DNA of 64,000 nucleotides, from NCBI GenBank assembly GCA_963803755.1, contig CAWDNP010000005.1:1-64000 (forward strand), written 5' to 3'. The notes below the pieces were generated by a model. The model was given only the letters and a program-made list of their open reading frames with translations. It was not told the origin of the DNA and ran no database searches. Shown here piece after piece: positions 39,322 to 48,135 of this stretch. The stretch is from CAVUPF01 sp963803755 (GTDB lineage Bacteria > Actinomycetota > Thermoleophilia > Solirubrobacterales > 70-9). The translations under genes and the position numbers were made by a program. Each line of letters starts with the position of its first letter. The stretch's first letter is position 1.

Positions 39322-39460
39322 GCGACGAGGGCCAGGCCGCCAGCAGCTCCCGCACGGCCCGCCGCCGCAGCATCGCCTCGGCCACGAGGGAGGGCTCGGG
39401 CCTGTAGTGCCCGGACTCGACGAGGCTCTTCAGCTGTCGCGGTTGCATCCTGCGCCTCAT
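39266..39460 (-). CDS. Small FlgM-like (anti-sigma-28 C-terminal pattern) protein
   Basis: A 64-residue protein. Residues about 4-37 (QPRQLKSLVESGHYRPEP, SLVAEAMLRRRAVRELLA) match the layout of the FlgM C-terminal helices: a helix, SGxYRxDP-like turn, then an AxxML helix. FlgM proteins hold the flagellar sigma factor inactive, but no flagellar gene is in this window. ATG at 39460 gives a basic start; a longer frame from 39502 also exists. The last 56 bases run antisense to the end of thiL, so the C terminus past about residue 40 may be unreal. It is divergent from the response regulator. A true family match needs a profile search. Confidence 0.45.
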   Translation of the reverse strand: MRRRMQPRQLKSLVESGHYRPEPSLVAEAMLRRRAVRELLAAWPSSLSAAGRTPPSPTAGRRAA

Positions 39461-39525
39461 ATCGGCTCCCCGCTGTAGTTCCTTAGTTCTAAGTAGTAGC
39501 ACATGCGTCCAAGTACATTTTGTCT

Positions 39526-40221
39526 ATGCCCAACGGTTCCACGCGAATCCTCCTCGTCGACGACGAGCAGTCGATCCAGACGCTGCTCAGCTACCCGCTG
39601 CGCAAGGACGGCTATCACGTCACCTCCGCCCTTGACGGCCAGGAGGCGCTGCGGCGCTTCGGCGAGGGGCGCTTCGACCTGGTCATCCTCGACCTGATGC
39701 TTCCCAAGCTGGACGGGGTCGAGGTCTGCCGCCAGCTCCGCTCCCGCAGCCAGGTGCCGATCATCATGCTGACCGCAAAAGGCAGCGAGATGGACAAGGT
39801 CGCCGGATTGGAGCTTGGCGCCGACGACTACATCACCAAGCCGTTCTCGATGCGCGAGTTCCGCAGCCGGGTCAAGGCCGCCCTGCGGCGCTCGCGGATG
39901 ATCGGCGAGCTGGCGGAGGACGAGACGATCGAGAGCGGCGAGCTGACGATCGACTTCGGTCGCCGCATGGTGACCCTGCGCGGCGAGGAGATCCGCGTCA
40001 CCTACGTCGAGTTCGAGATCCTCGGCACCCTCGCCCGCTCGCCCGGTCGGGTGCTCAGCCGCGAGACCCTTCTGGCACACGTCTGGGGGGATTCGGAGTA
40101 CCGCGATCCCCGCACCGTCGACGTCCACATCCGCCACCTGCGCGAGAAGCTGGAGCGCGAGCCAAAGCAGCCCGAGTTCCTCTTCACGGTGCGCGGGGTC
40201 GGCTACCGGTTCAGGGAGTAG
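39526..40221 (+). CDS. OmpR-family two-component response regulator
   Basis: A 231-residue DNA-binding regulator. The receiver domain (about 1-120) shows RILLVDDEQSIQTLL (acidic pocket), VILDLMLPKLDGVEV with the phospho-accepting Asp, IIMLTAKGSEMDKVAGL (Thr) and DDYITKPFSMREF (Lys). The C-terminal winged helix (about 130-231) has RMVTLRGEEIRVTYVEFEIL, LLAHVWGDSEYRDPRTVDVH and FLFTVRGVGYRFRE. ATG at 39526 is preceded by an AT-rich stretch; a TTG at 39520 is also in frame. The sensor kinase begins immediately after its stop codon. Targets are not evident, but the HtrA protease downstream suggests an envelope-stress role. Confidence 0.94.
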   Translation: MPNGSTRILLVDDEQSIQTLLSYPLRKDGYHVTSALDGQEALRRFGEGRFDLVILDLMLPKLDGVEVCRQLRSRSQVPIIMLTAKGSEMDKVAGLELGADDYITKPFSMREFRSRVKAALRRSRMIGELAEDETIESGELTIDFGRRMVTLRGEEIRVTYVEFEILGTLARSPGRVLSRETLLAHVWGDSEYRDPRTVDVHIRHLREKLEREPKQPEFLFTVRGVGYRFRE

Positions 40222-41293
40222 ATGCGGCGGCCAAGGCTCACCAACCTAGGCAGCAGGATCACGATCACCGCGGTCGCGATCTCGGCGGGCACGCTCGCTC
40301 GTCGTCTACGTCTACGTCTTCGGGATCGGCCCGACCGCGCACAGCATCGCGCAGGTCAAGGGACAGATGATCGCCGCCGCCCTGATCGCCCTGGCGCTGA
40401 CGACCGCCGTCGGCGTCTACTTCGCGCACATGGTGGCCGGCAACATCTCCCGGCTCCAAGACGCTGCCCGAAAGGTCGCGGACGGCAACTTCGAGACCCA
40501 GATCCCGATCGCCTCGGCCGGCCAGCTCGGTCAGCTTGCCCGCACCTTCAACGAGATGCAGCGCCGCCTCGCCGAGCTGGACAGCGCCCGAAAGCAGTTC
40601 ATCGCCAACGCCTCCCACGAGCTGCGCACCCCGATCTTCAGCCTCGGCGGCTTCGTCGAGCTGCTCGAAGAGGAGGACCCAAGCCCCGAGGAGCGCGCCG
40701 AGTTCGTGCACACGATGCGACAGCAGATCGAGCGGCTCACCAAGCTGACCGCAGACCTGCTCGACCTCTCCCAGCTCGATGCGGGCGCCTTGGTGATGCG
40801 GGCCCGCAGCGTCGACCTCGGCTCGCTCGCCCGTGAGGTGGCGCGCGAGCTCGGACCCCGCGCCGACCGGCGCGGGTCGGCCCTGGAACTGCGGACGCCC
40901 GATTACCCGGCAATTGCCCGTGCCGATCCGGACCGGGTCCGCCAGATCATCCGTATCCTGCTCGACAACGCCCTCACCCACACCCCCGAGGGCACCAAGG
41001 TGACCGTGACCACCTACTCCGAAAACCGCCGCGCCGAGCTGACCGTCTCCGACGAGGGGCCGGGCATCCCTCAGCGCGTTCAGGGACGGGTCTTCGAGCG
41101 CTTCTACACGGCGGACTCGGCGGGCGGCTCCGGCCTGGGCCTGGCGATCGCCAGGGAGCTGGCCCAGCGGATGGAGGGGCGCATCACGATCACCTCCAAC
41201 AAGCGCTTCACCGCCTTCACGCTCGACCTGCCGCCGGACCGCGAGCCCGTCGCTCCGACTCCGGTCCCCGCCCCTGCCGAGGCCGGCGCGTGA
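40222..41293 (+). CDS. Sensor histidine kinase (HAMP-HisKA-HATPase), frameshifted near start
   Basis: Membrane sensor partnered with the preceding regulator. Two membrane helices (ITITAVAISAGT... and MIAAALIALALTTAVGVYFA) are separated by only about 25 residues, so there is almost no external sensor domain. One extra base near 40297 breaks the frame between them. A HAMP domain follows (RLQDAARKVADGNFETQIP), then the phospho-acceptor QFIANASHELRTPIFSLGG, N box IRILLDNALTHTPEGTK, G1 LTVSDEGPGIPQ, F box RVFERFYTAD and G2 GGSGLGLAIARELAQ. Its TGA overlaps the GTG of htrA, coupling the three genes. Confidence 0.93.
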
Positions 41294-42464
41294 GGCGCCC
41301 GGCCGCCTGCGCCGCTGCGCTGCTCGCGCTGGCGCTGCTCGCCGGCTGCGGCAGCTCAGGCGGCGGCGCAGGCCTCGACCTCGCAGGCGCCCGGCAGCGC
41401 CCAGGCGCCGCCACGGGTGATCGTCGAGACCGCCGAAAGCGGCTTCGACGCAGCCCGGGTCTACCGCGAAGCCTCCCCCGGCGTGGTCACGATCCGCTCC
41501 ATCTTCAACGGCTCCGAAGGCTCCTGGCGGGGCCCGAGCGCCGCCGAGGGCTCCGGCTTCATCCTCAACAGCGGCGGGGAGATCGTCACCAACGCCCACG
41601 TGGTGACAAGCGAATCTAGCGGCGGCGGGCGCACGCCCGCCAAGGCCGTCTTCGTCGAATTCACCGACCGCAACGTCGTCCCCGCCCAGATCGTCGGCTT
41701 CGATCCCTTCGCCGACGTCGCCCTGCTCAGGGTCAGCCCGCCCGCCGGGCTTCACCTTCAGCCGCTCCAGCTCGGCGACGACCACGACCTCGTCGTCGGC
41801 GAGCCGGTGGCAGCGATCGGCAGCCCCTTCGGCGAGCAGCAGTCGCTCTCGGTCGGGGTCGTCTCGGCGACCGACCGCTCGGTCAAATCGCTGACCCAGT
41901 TCCAGATCGAGGGGGCGATCCAGACCGATGCCTCGATCAACCCCGGCAACTCCGGCGGCCCGCTGCTCGAAGCCAGACGCCCGCGTAATCGGCATCAACC
42001 AGCAGATCGAGACCAACTCCGGCGCCAACGACGGCGTCGGCTTCGCGGTCCCGATCTCGGCGGTAAAGCGCTCGATCGCCCAGCTGCAGGCGAAGGGCAA
42101 GGTCGAATACGCCTACCTCGGGGTCTCCAGCCAGGCGCTCTACCCCCAGCTCGCCGCCAAGCTCGGGCTCGACACCAAGTTCGGCGGGCTGATCGCCGAA
42201 GTCATCCCGGGCGGCCCCGCCGCCAAGGCAGGGCTGAAGGGCGGCACCGGCAAGCTTCAATTCCAGGCAGCCGAGTACCGCACCGGCGGCGACGTCATCC
42301 TCGCCGTCGACGGCCGTCCGGTGATCAGCCCCGAAGACCTTGCCCGCGACACGGCCGCCTACGCCCCAGGGCAGAAGGTGACGCTGACGATCCTTCGCGA
42401 AGGCCAGCGAAAGGAAGTCGAAGTGACGCTCGGCAAGCGCCCCGAAAGCGCGCAGAGCGGCTGA
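41290..42464 (+). CDS. HtrA/DegP-type serine protease lipoprotein with PDZ domain, two frameshifts
   Basis: Envelope protein-quality protease. GTG at 41290 starts a lipoprotein signal with lipobox (LLALALLAGCGSS). Extra bases near 41371 and 41975 break the frame; across the breaks the trypsin-like domain shows EIVTNAHVVTSES (His), FDPFADVALLRV (Asp), INPGNSGGPLLEA (Ser) and ANDGVGFAVPISAVKRSI. A PDZ domain follows from about residue 290: YAYLGVSSQALYPQLAAKL, GLIAEVIPGGPAAKAGLKG and GDVILAVDGRPVISPEDLA, ending with KVTLTILREGQRKEVEVTL. The stop is at 42464. Coupling to the two-component pair is the usual layout for stress-controlled proteases. Confidence 0.9.
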
Positions 42465-42514
42465 GCGCCTGCCTCCCTGCCGCCGTCGCCGCCCGGAGCG
42501 GTAGAACTCCGCGG

Positions 42515-43758
42515 GTGCTTCAGGAAGTCGCCCTCGGCCAGAAGTCGCTGGCCGACTACACCCACATCGCAGGCAAGGAGCTGATCGAGCGGATCCGCGC
42601 GCTGGCCGAGCCGCTCGCAGGGCCGGCGGGTCCTGCACGTCAGCGCCACCGCCTTTGGCGGTGGCGTCTCGGAGATCCTCTACACGATCGTCCCGCTGAT
42701 GCGCGACGTCGGCCTCGACGCCCACTGGCATGTGATCTTCGGCAAAGAGGAGTTCTTCAACGCGACCAAGCTCCTGCACAACTCCCTCCAAGGCGCCGAG
42801 GAGACGCTGAGCGAGGAGCAGTGGGAGCTGTTCGACGAGATCAACGCGATGAACGCCGAGGGGCTGCAGGGCGAATGGGACACGATCATCGTCCACGACC
42901 CCCAGCCGATCGGCCTGCGCCGCGGCGCCCCGGAGAAGGGCCGCAACTGGGTCTGGCGCTGCCACATCGACCTCTCCGAGCCCAACCCGGCGCCGATCGC
43001 CCGCCTGCTGCCGCTGATCAAGGAGTACGACGCAACCGTCTGGCACATGCCCGCCTACGTGCCGGCCGGAGTCGAGGCGAGGCCGCGACGGGGTCCGCAT
43101 CATCCCCCCGGCGATCGATCCGCTCTCGCCGAAGAACATGGCCTTCTCCCCCGAGGACGCGGCCTTCGTCTGCCGCCAGTTTGGGATCGACGTCGACCGC
43201 CCGCTGATCACCCAGGTCTCCCGCTTTGATCCCTGGAAGGACCCGATGGGCGTGATCGACGCCTACCGCGACGTGACCGCGCAGATCCCGGAGGTGCAGC
43301 TGGCGCTGGTCGGCTCGATGGCGACCGATGACCCCGAGGGCTGGGACTTCTTCCAAAGGACCTTCGAGTACGCGGGGGGCGATCCCGACATCAAGATCCT
43401 CAACAACCTCAACAACGTCGGCGCGATCGAGGTCAACGCCTTCCAGTCCCAGTCGGACGTCTGCCTGCAGAAGTCGGTCCGCGAGGGATTCGGGCTGACC
43501 GTCACCGAGGCGCTTTGGAAGGGGCGGCCGACCGTGGCCGGCAACGTCGGCGGCATCCCGCTGCAGATCATCGACGGTGAGAGCGGCTTTTTGGTCGACT
43601 CCCCGGCCGAGTGCGCCCAGCGCTGCCTCGAGATCCTCGCCGACCCCGAACTCGGCAAGCGGCTCGGCCGCGCCGGCAAGGAGCACGCCCGCCGCGAGTT
43701 CCTCTCCCCCCGCCTGCTGCGCGACTGGCTCGAGCTGTTCACCGAACTCGATACATAG
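42515..43758 (+). CDS. treT: TreT-type trehalose synthase / family 4 glycosyltransferase, two frameshifts
   Basis: Retaining GT4 enzyme; TreT members make trehalose from NDP-glucose and glucose. From GTG at 42515: SLADYTHIAGKELIERIRAL, then after an extra base near 42623 VLHVSATAFGGGVSEILYTIV, LLHNSLQGAEETLSEEQ, TIIVHDPQPIGLR and WRCHIDLSEPNPAPIARL. After another extra base near 43077: GVRIIPPAIDPLSPKNM, LITQVSRFDPWKDPMGVIDA, NAFQSQSDVCLQKSVREGFG and VTEALWKGRPTVAGNVGGIP, the nucleotide-sugar site. The stop is at 43758. The YTHIAGKEL and FGGGVSE elements are specific to the TreT group. The adjacent otsA supports a trehalose role. Confidence 0.82.
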
Positions 43759-43787
43759 AGGCCAAGCGCTCGGGGTAGGGTTGGGCC

Positions 43788-45255
43788 ATGCCCGACGGTT
43801 CGGATCCGCTGATCATCGTCTCCAACCGCGGGCCGGCGCAGTTCGAGCGAAACGAGGCCGGGGAGCGCACCGTGCAGCGCGGCGGTGGCGGCCTGGTCAC
43901 GGCGCTCTCGGGGCTCGTCTCCCACCGCGACGCGCTCTGGATCGCCTCGGCGATGTCCGAGGAGGACGTCGCCGTCTCGGCGGAGCGCGGCGGGCCGGTC
44001 GAGCTCTCGATCGACGGGATCGCCTACCGGGTGCTGCTGGTCGACAGCGACCCGGTGGCCTTCGACCGCTTCTACAACGTGATCGCCAACCCGATCCTCT
44101 GGTTCATCCAGCACTACCTCTGGGACCTCTCCAACGCCCCCGACATCCGCCAGGAGGAGCTCGACGCCTGGGACTACGGCTACCAGACAGTCAACCGCGA
44201 CATCGCGCTCGCGGTTCTGGGGCAGATCGAGGGGCGCGAGCGGCCCCTGGTGATGCTCCACGACTACCACCTCTACACCGCCCCCGGGATGATCCGCGCC
44301 GAGCGCCCCGACGTCTTCCTGCACCACTTCGTCCACATTCCCTGGTCCCAGCCCGACAGCTGGCGGATCCTGCCGGGACGGATCCGCGAGGCGATCTTCG
44401 GCGGCATGCTCGCCAACGACATCATCGGCTTCCACACCCACGCCTACTGCATCAACTTCCTGCGCTGCTGCGACGAGCTGCTGGAGGCCGAGGTCGACTA
44501 TGAGGGTGGGCGGGTGCGCCACGGCGGCGGCGAGACGCTGGCCCGCGCCTACCCGCTCTCGATCGACGCCGAGCGGCTGGCCCGCGCCGCGGAGATCGCC
44601 GGAGGTGGCCGCGGCCGAGCGCGAGGTGCTGGAGCGACGCCGCAAGTATCTGATCATCCGCGTCGACCGGGCCGACCTCTCCAAGAACGTGCTGCGCGGC
44701 TTCACCGCCTTTGACACCTTCCTCACCCAGCACCCCGAGTTCCGCGAAGAGGTCACCTTCATCGCCCACCTGCAGCCCTCGCGCCAGGACGTGCCGGAGT
44801 ACGCGGAGTACCGGGAGCGGATCGAGGCGCTGGTCGCGGTCGTCAACCACCGCCACGGCACCACCGACTGGATGCCGATCGACCTGAAGATCTATGAGAA
44901 CTTCCACGACGCGGTCGCCCGCTACAAGCACTTCGACCTGCTGATGGTCAACTCGCTGTTCGACGGGATGAACCTGGTCGCCAAGGAGGCGCCGGCGGTC
45001 AACACCCGCAACGGGGTGCTGATGCTCTCCGAGAACACCGGCTCACACGAGGAGCTCGCGGACTGCGCGCTCTCGGTCAACCCGTTCGACATCCAAGAGC
45101 AGGCGGACGCGATCTACCGGGCGCTGACGATGGACCCCGAGGAGAAGCGGCTGAGGGCGCAGCGGCTGAAGGAGATCATCTACTCCCGCAATCCTGGGGA
45201 TTGGGTCGATGAGCAGCTGGCCGACATCGCGGAGCTGCGCGAGGCCGTGGCGTAG
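43788..45255 (+). CDS. otsA: Alpha,alpha-trehalose-phosphate synthase, frameshifted
   Basis: GT20 enzyme making trehalose-6-phosphate from UDP-glucose and glucose-6-phosphate. Motifs: LIIVSNRGPAQFERNE, RGGGGLVTALSGLVSHRDAL, LVMLHDYHLYTAPGMIR, LHHFVHIPWSQPDSWRIL, IFGGMLANDIIGFHTHAYC. One extra G near 44601 shifts the frame; then KYLIIRVDRADLSKNVLRGF, DLLMVNSLFDGMNLVAKEAP and VLMLSENTGSHEELADCAL complete the nucleotide-sugar site. The frame closes at 45255. It follows the TreT-like gene by 30 bases. No trehalose-phosphate phosphatase is visible nearby, so the product's dephosphorylation must be encoded elsewhere. Confidence 0.93.
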
Positions 45256-45447
45256 GAGGATCGGAGGCAGGGGCCAAGCCGCGCACCAAGTGCCGTCGCC
45301 GCGCCTCCCCCAAGGCCTCCCAGACAGTCACCCGCCGCGCTCACCCACTCTCTGCGCCGCTCGGCCGGCAGGGTCGATGCAGTTCGCGCGGCGATGAGCC
45401 GGGCGGCGGGCGGCCCCGCCAGCACAGCGCTATAGTCCCTCGCCGTT
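45256..45447. other. Intergenic region ahead of the rpsF operon
   Basis: A 192-base gap with no supported gene. It contains a GC-rich dyad (ggcggg, cggc loop, cccgcc) about 45-60 bases before rpsF. Ribosomal proteins S6 and S18 are known in many bacteria to bind a leader RNA before rpsF; I could not match that motif here with confidence. A promoter for the ribosomal operon is expected in this gap, but no clear hexamer pair was identified. Confidence 0.3.
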
Positions 45448-45921
45448 TTGGCCGCCCCACGCGAATACGAGCTGGTCTTGATGCTTGACCCCAACCTCGG
45501 GGAGCCCGAGCGGGAGGGGCTTGCCCAGGAGACGCGGGGGCAGATCGAGGCCGGCGGCACGCTCAAGCACGAGAACAACTGGGGCCTTCGCAAGATGGCC
45601 TACGAGATCGACTCTCGCAACGAGGCCGACTACCGCTGGCTTCGCTTCGAGGCCCCCACCGAGCTGCTCGGCCAACTCGACCACAACCTGAAGATCGCCG
45701 ACGGCGTCCTGCGCTTCCGCATCTTCAAAGTCGACCCCAGCGCCCCGGTGATCGTCCCGCCGGCGGTCGGGGCCTCCGCCCCGCCGCGCGAGCGCGCCGC
45801 GCACGGCAGCCGCGACGAGCGCGACGACGCGGACGAGAGCGCCGAGCGCCGCTCCCTCGGCCCCGCTCTTTGCGAGGAATCCCCTCGCCGGGGGGAGAAG
45901 TCGCGCCGCTGGCGCTCTTAG
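45448..45921 (+). CDS. rpsF: Small ribosomal subunit protein S6 with extended tail
   Basis: Binds S18 and 16S rRNA in the small-subunit platform. The core is standard: REYELVLMLDPNLGEPEREG, GTLKHENNWGLRKMAYEID, ADYRWLRFEAPTELLGQLD and DGVLRFRIFKV. A 55-residue charged tail (SAPPRERAAHGSRDERDDAD and on) extends beyond the fold; similar tails occur in actinobacterial S6 but the extreme end might reflect a late frame error. The start is TTG at 45448 (LAAPREYELV). It heads the rpsF-ssb-rpsR-rplI operon. Confidence 0.95.
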   Translation: MAAPREYELVLMLDPNLGEPEREGLAQETRGQIEAGGTLKHENNWGLRKMAYEIDSRNEADYRWLRFEAPTELLGQLDHNLKIADGVLRFRIFKVDPSAPVIVPPAVGASAPPRERAAHGSRDERDDADESAERRSLGPALCEESPRRGEKSRRWRS

Positions 45922-45960
45922 ACTGGTGTCCAGGCAAGCGACTTCAGAGGAGTGAGAGCT

Positions 45961-46428
45961 GTGGCAGCTTCGAACATGAACGTGGTGGTCGTGACGGGCA
46001 ATCTGACCCGTGATCCGGAGCTGCGGAGCACCCCGGGCGGGACGTCGGTCTGCAAGCTGCGGGTGGCGGTCAACAGCCGCCGCAAAGACGGGCAGAGCGG
46101 CGAGTGGGTCGATAAGCCCAACTACTTCGACGTGACGGTCTGGGGGGCGCAGGGCGAGAACTGCGCCAACTATCTCTCCAAGGGCCGCCCGGTGGCGGTC
46201 GAGGGTCGCCTGGACTGGCGCGAGTGGGAGGCCCAGGACGGCAGCGGCAAACGGCAGAGCGTCGAGATCATCGCCAACTCGGTCCAGTTCCTCGGCTCGC
46301 GCGACGGCGCCGGCAACGGCAACGGCAACGGCGGCTTCACGCCCGGCGGCGACGTCGCGGCGGACACCTCGGACTTCGAGGGCGCCGCGGCCGGAGGCGG
46401 CGGCGGGGACGACGACATCCCGTTCTAG
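45961..46428 (+). CDS. ssb: Single-stranded DNA-binding protein
   Basis: OB-fold protein protecting single-stranded DNA. It has MNVVVVTGNLTRDPELRSTP, TSVCKLRVAVNSRRK, WVDKPNYFDVTVWGAQGENC, RPVAVEGRLDWREWEAQDG and VEIIANSVQFLG. A glycine/asparagine-rich linker leads to the acidic tip DDDIPF that recruits partner proteins. GTG at 45961 is chosen because gaggag lies nine bases upstream; GTG at 45952 sits too close to that site and ATG at 45976 is a third option. The 155-residue length is typical. It sits between rpsF and rpsR as in many bacteria. Confidence 0.96.
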   Translation: MAASNMNVVVVTGNLTRDPELRSTPGGTSVCKLRVAVNSRRKDGQSGEWVDKPNYFDVTVWGAQGENCANYLSKGRPVAVEGRLDWREWEAQDGSGKRQSVEIIANSVQFLGSRDGAGNGNGNGGFTPGGDVAADTSDFEGAAAGGGGGDDDIPF

Positions 46429-46453
46429 ATAAGCTTCCCGCCGCTTGGTTTTC

Positions 46454-46477
46454 GTCGCCCGGCCATGCCCGGGCGAC
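46454..46477 (+). promoter_or_regulatory. Hairpin between ssb and rpsR
   Basis: A perfect 9-bp stem, gtcgcccgg (46454-46462) with ccgggcgac (46469-46477), and a six-base loop ccatgc. It begins 26 bases after the ssb stop and ends 23 bases before the rpsR start. No T tract follows, so it is not a standard terminator. It might limit readthrough, protect the mRNA or be a regulatory site for the ribosomal proteins encoded around it; nothing in the sequence decides this. Confidence 0.4.
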
Positions 46478-46499
46478 TTCCACGTAAGGGGCCGACAAA

Positions 46500-46763
46500 G
46501 TGGCAAGGACAAGAGAGACGACATCGACGCCGCGGCGCGGGCGGCGGATGCCGGAGCGCATGCGGCCGCGCAAGTACACGAGGGTCAACGCCGACTCGGT
46601 CGACTACAAGGACCTCAACCTGCTGCGCCGCTTCCTCTCCGACAAGGGCAAGACCCGCGGCCGCCGCGTCACCGGCCTCTCCCGAAAGCACCAGCGCCAG
46701 CTCTCGGTGGCCGTGAAGCGCGCCCGCGAGATCGCGCTGCTGCCCTACGTCGGAGAGCGCTGA
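46500..46763 (+). CDS. rpsR: Small ribosomal subunit protein S18
   Basis: Partner of S6 on the small subunit. The 87-residue protein has a basic leader (ARTRETTSTPRRGRRMPERM) followed by the S18 core: RPRKYTRVNADSVDYKDLNL, LRRFLSDKGKTRGRRVTGL and SRKHQRQLSVAVKRAREIAL, ending LLPYVGER. No zinc-binding cysteine motif is present, so this is a zinc-independent (C-minus) form. The start is GTG at 46500. Its TGA overlaps the rplI ATG by one base (TGATG). Confidence 0.97.
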   Translation: MARTRETTSTPRRGRRMPERMRPRKYTRVNADSVDYKDLNLLRRFLSDKGKTRGRRVTGLSRKHQRQLSVAVKRAREIALLPYVGER

Positions 46764-47216
46764 TGGCGCAGGCGATCCTGCTCCAAGACGTCGCGGACCT
46801 CGGTCGCCGCGGCGAGGCGGTCGATGTCGCACCCGGCTACCTGCGCAACTACCTCGTCCCCCGCAAGCTCGCCCAGCCGGCGACCCCGGGGGCTCTGGAG
46901 GAGGCCCAACGCCGTCAGGCAGCGGCCGAGAAGGCCGAGCGCGCGCGGGCAGCAGCGCGAAGCCGAGGCCGCCGGCCTGCTCTCCAAGACCGTGCTGACG
47001 ATCCACCAGCGGGCGGGCGAGGACGGCAAGCTGTTCGGCTCGGTCGGCGCCAAGGAGATCGCCGACGCGATCCGCGAGGCCCGCGATCTGCGCATCGACC
47101 GCCGCAAGATCCGCCTCGAGCAGCCGATCCGAGAGATCGGAACCTTCATGGTCGAGATCGAGCTCGCCGACGGCGCCACAGCCTCCGTCAAGACGATCAT
47201 CGCCGAAGAGAAGTAG
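46763..47216 (+). CDS. rplI: Large ribosomal subunit protein L9, frameshifted
   Basis: Binds 23S rRNA near the base of the L1 stalk. The N domain reads QAILLQDVADLGRRGEAVDV and APGYLRNYLVPRKLAQPATP, then the connecting helix EEAQRRQAAAEKAERAR. One extra G near 46949 (cgg-g-cag-cag) breaks the frame; restored sequence gives QQREAEAAGLLSKTVLTIHQ, AGEDGKLFGSVGAKEIADAI and the C-terminal strands to IIAEEK at 47216. The length of about 150 residues is normal. The ATG overlaps the rpsR stop. Since L9 with its signature N domain is complete, the shift is likely an error. Confidence 0.94.
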
Positions 47217-47255
47217 CGGGTCTGGGAGCGGCGGCGGCGCTAGGCTGCCGTCACT

Positions 47256-47987
47256 GTGCGACCGCCGCGTCGGCAAACCCGCTTAAAACGTCGCGCCGAA
47301 GCCCGGACGCGGCTCGGGTGGGCACGCTCGGAGCGGGCGACGGTGGGGCTCGCGGCCCTCGCGCTCGGCGGTGCCGGCACGGTCATCTTCGGACAGTTCG
47401 GCCGCATGCTGCGCCGACGAGCGCACCTTCACCGTGACGGCGAGGGGCTGATCGAAACCGCCCCGGCCGCCGCACTGGACACGGTCGGAGTTGCGGTGCG
47501 CGGCTACGCTGCCACCCCGCGCAGCGAAACCGTCCTCTTCAACCTACTCGCCGGCTTCCTCGGCTCCTTCGCCCTGGTGCGGCTCTCCACTTGGGGGGTC
47601 CGCGACGAATGGGGGCCCTTCCGCAATCATCAGCTTCGGCGGCCGCCACATCCACCACTTCGTGCCCGGCATCTTGCTCACCTTTGCCTCCGGCACGGCC
47701 GCGCTGATGACCGATGACGACGAGCTCGAGGACCTCCTGGCGGCGGCTGATGGGCGCGGGCATGGGCCTCACCTTCGATGAGGCGGCGCTGCTGCTTGAC
47801 CTGCGCGATGTCTACTGGACCAGGGAGGGCTTGCTGAGCGTCCAGCTCAGCCTCGGCGCAATGGCGATTCTCAGCATCGCGATCCTCACCCAGCGGATGC
47901 TCCGCCGCGGTGAGCGCCACCAAGAGGAAGAGGGACTGATTCCCGCCGGCGAGCCACGGCATCCCAAGCCCTGCCGCCTTCTCCTAG
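47256..47987 (+). CDS. Conserved actinobacterial integral membrane protein, frameshifted
   Basis: Starts at GTG 47256 with a basic tail (RPPRRQTRLKRRAEARTR), then hydrophobic segments ATVGLAALALGGAGTVIFG and VLFNLLAGFLGSFALVRLS. Two extra bases (about 47625 and 47750) shift the frame; restored parts are SFGGRHIHHFVPGILLTFA, MTDDDELEDLL, GMGLTFDEAALLLDLRDVYW and LSVQLSLGAMAILSIAIL. The histidine-rich GRHIHHF and the LTFDEAALLL blocks recur in actinobacterial membrane proteins I recall only as hypothetical. A third shift would be needed to reach the TAG at 47985-47987, which is just before a terminator. Function unknown. Confidence 0.65.
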
Positions 47988-48001
47988 CCAGGCGAATCTC
48001 C

Positions 48002-48040
48002 GCCCGCTCCAAGCGGGCAGATTTCTTTCTCCTTATTTGC
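48002..48040 (+). terminator. Rho-independent terminator
   Basis: A 7-bp stem, gcccgct (48002-48008) with agcgggc (48012-48018) and a three-base loop, followed by a pyrimidine- and T-rich tract (atttctttctccttattt). It lies between the membrane protein and dnaB and probably ends the rpsF-ssb-rpsR-rplI-membrane protein transcript. Confidence 0.75.
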
Positions 48041-48135
48041 TGGGACCCAGGTGGTGGCGGGGATCGGGCTCTGGTTTGCTTGATCCGTCGGGCTCGGGGG
48101 CGAATCCGCCGACCCACCGCCTTAACTAGGAGTAG

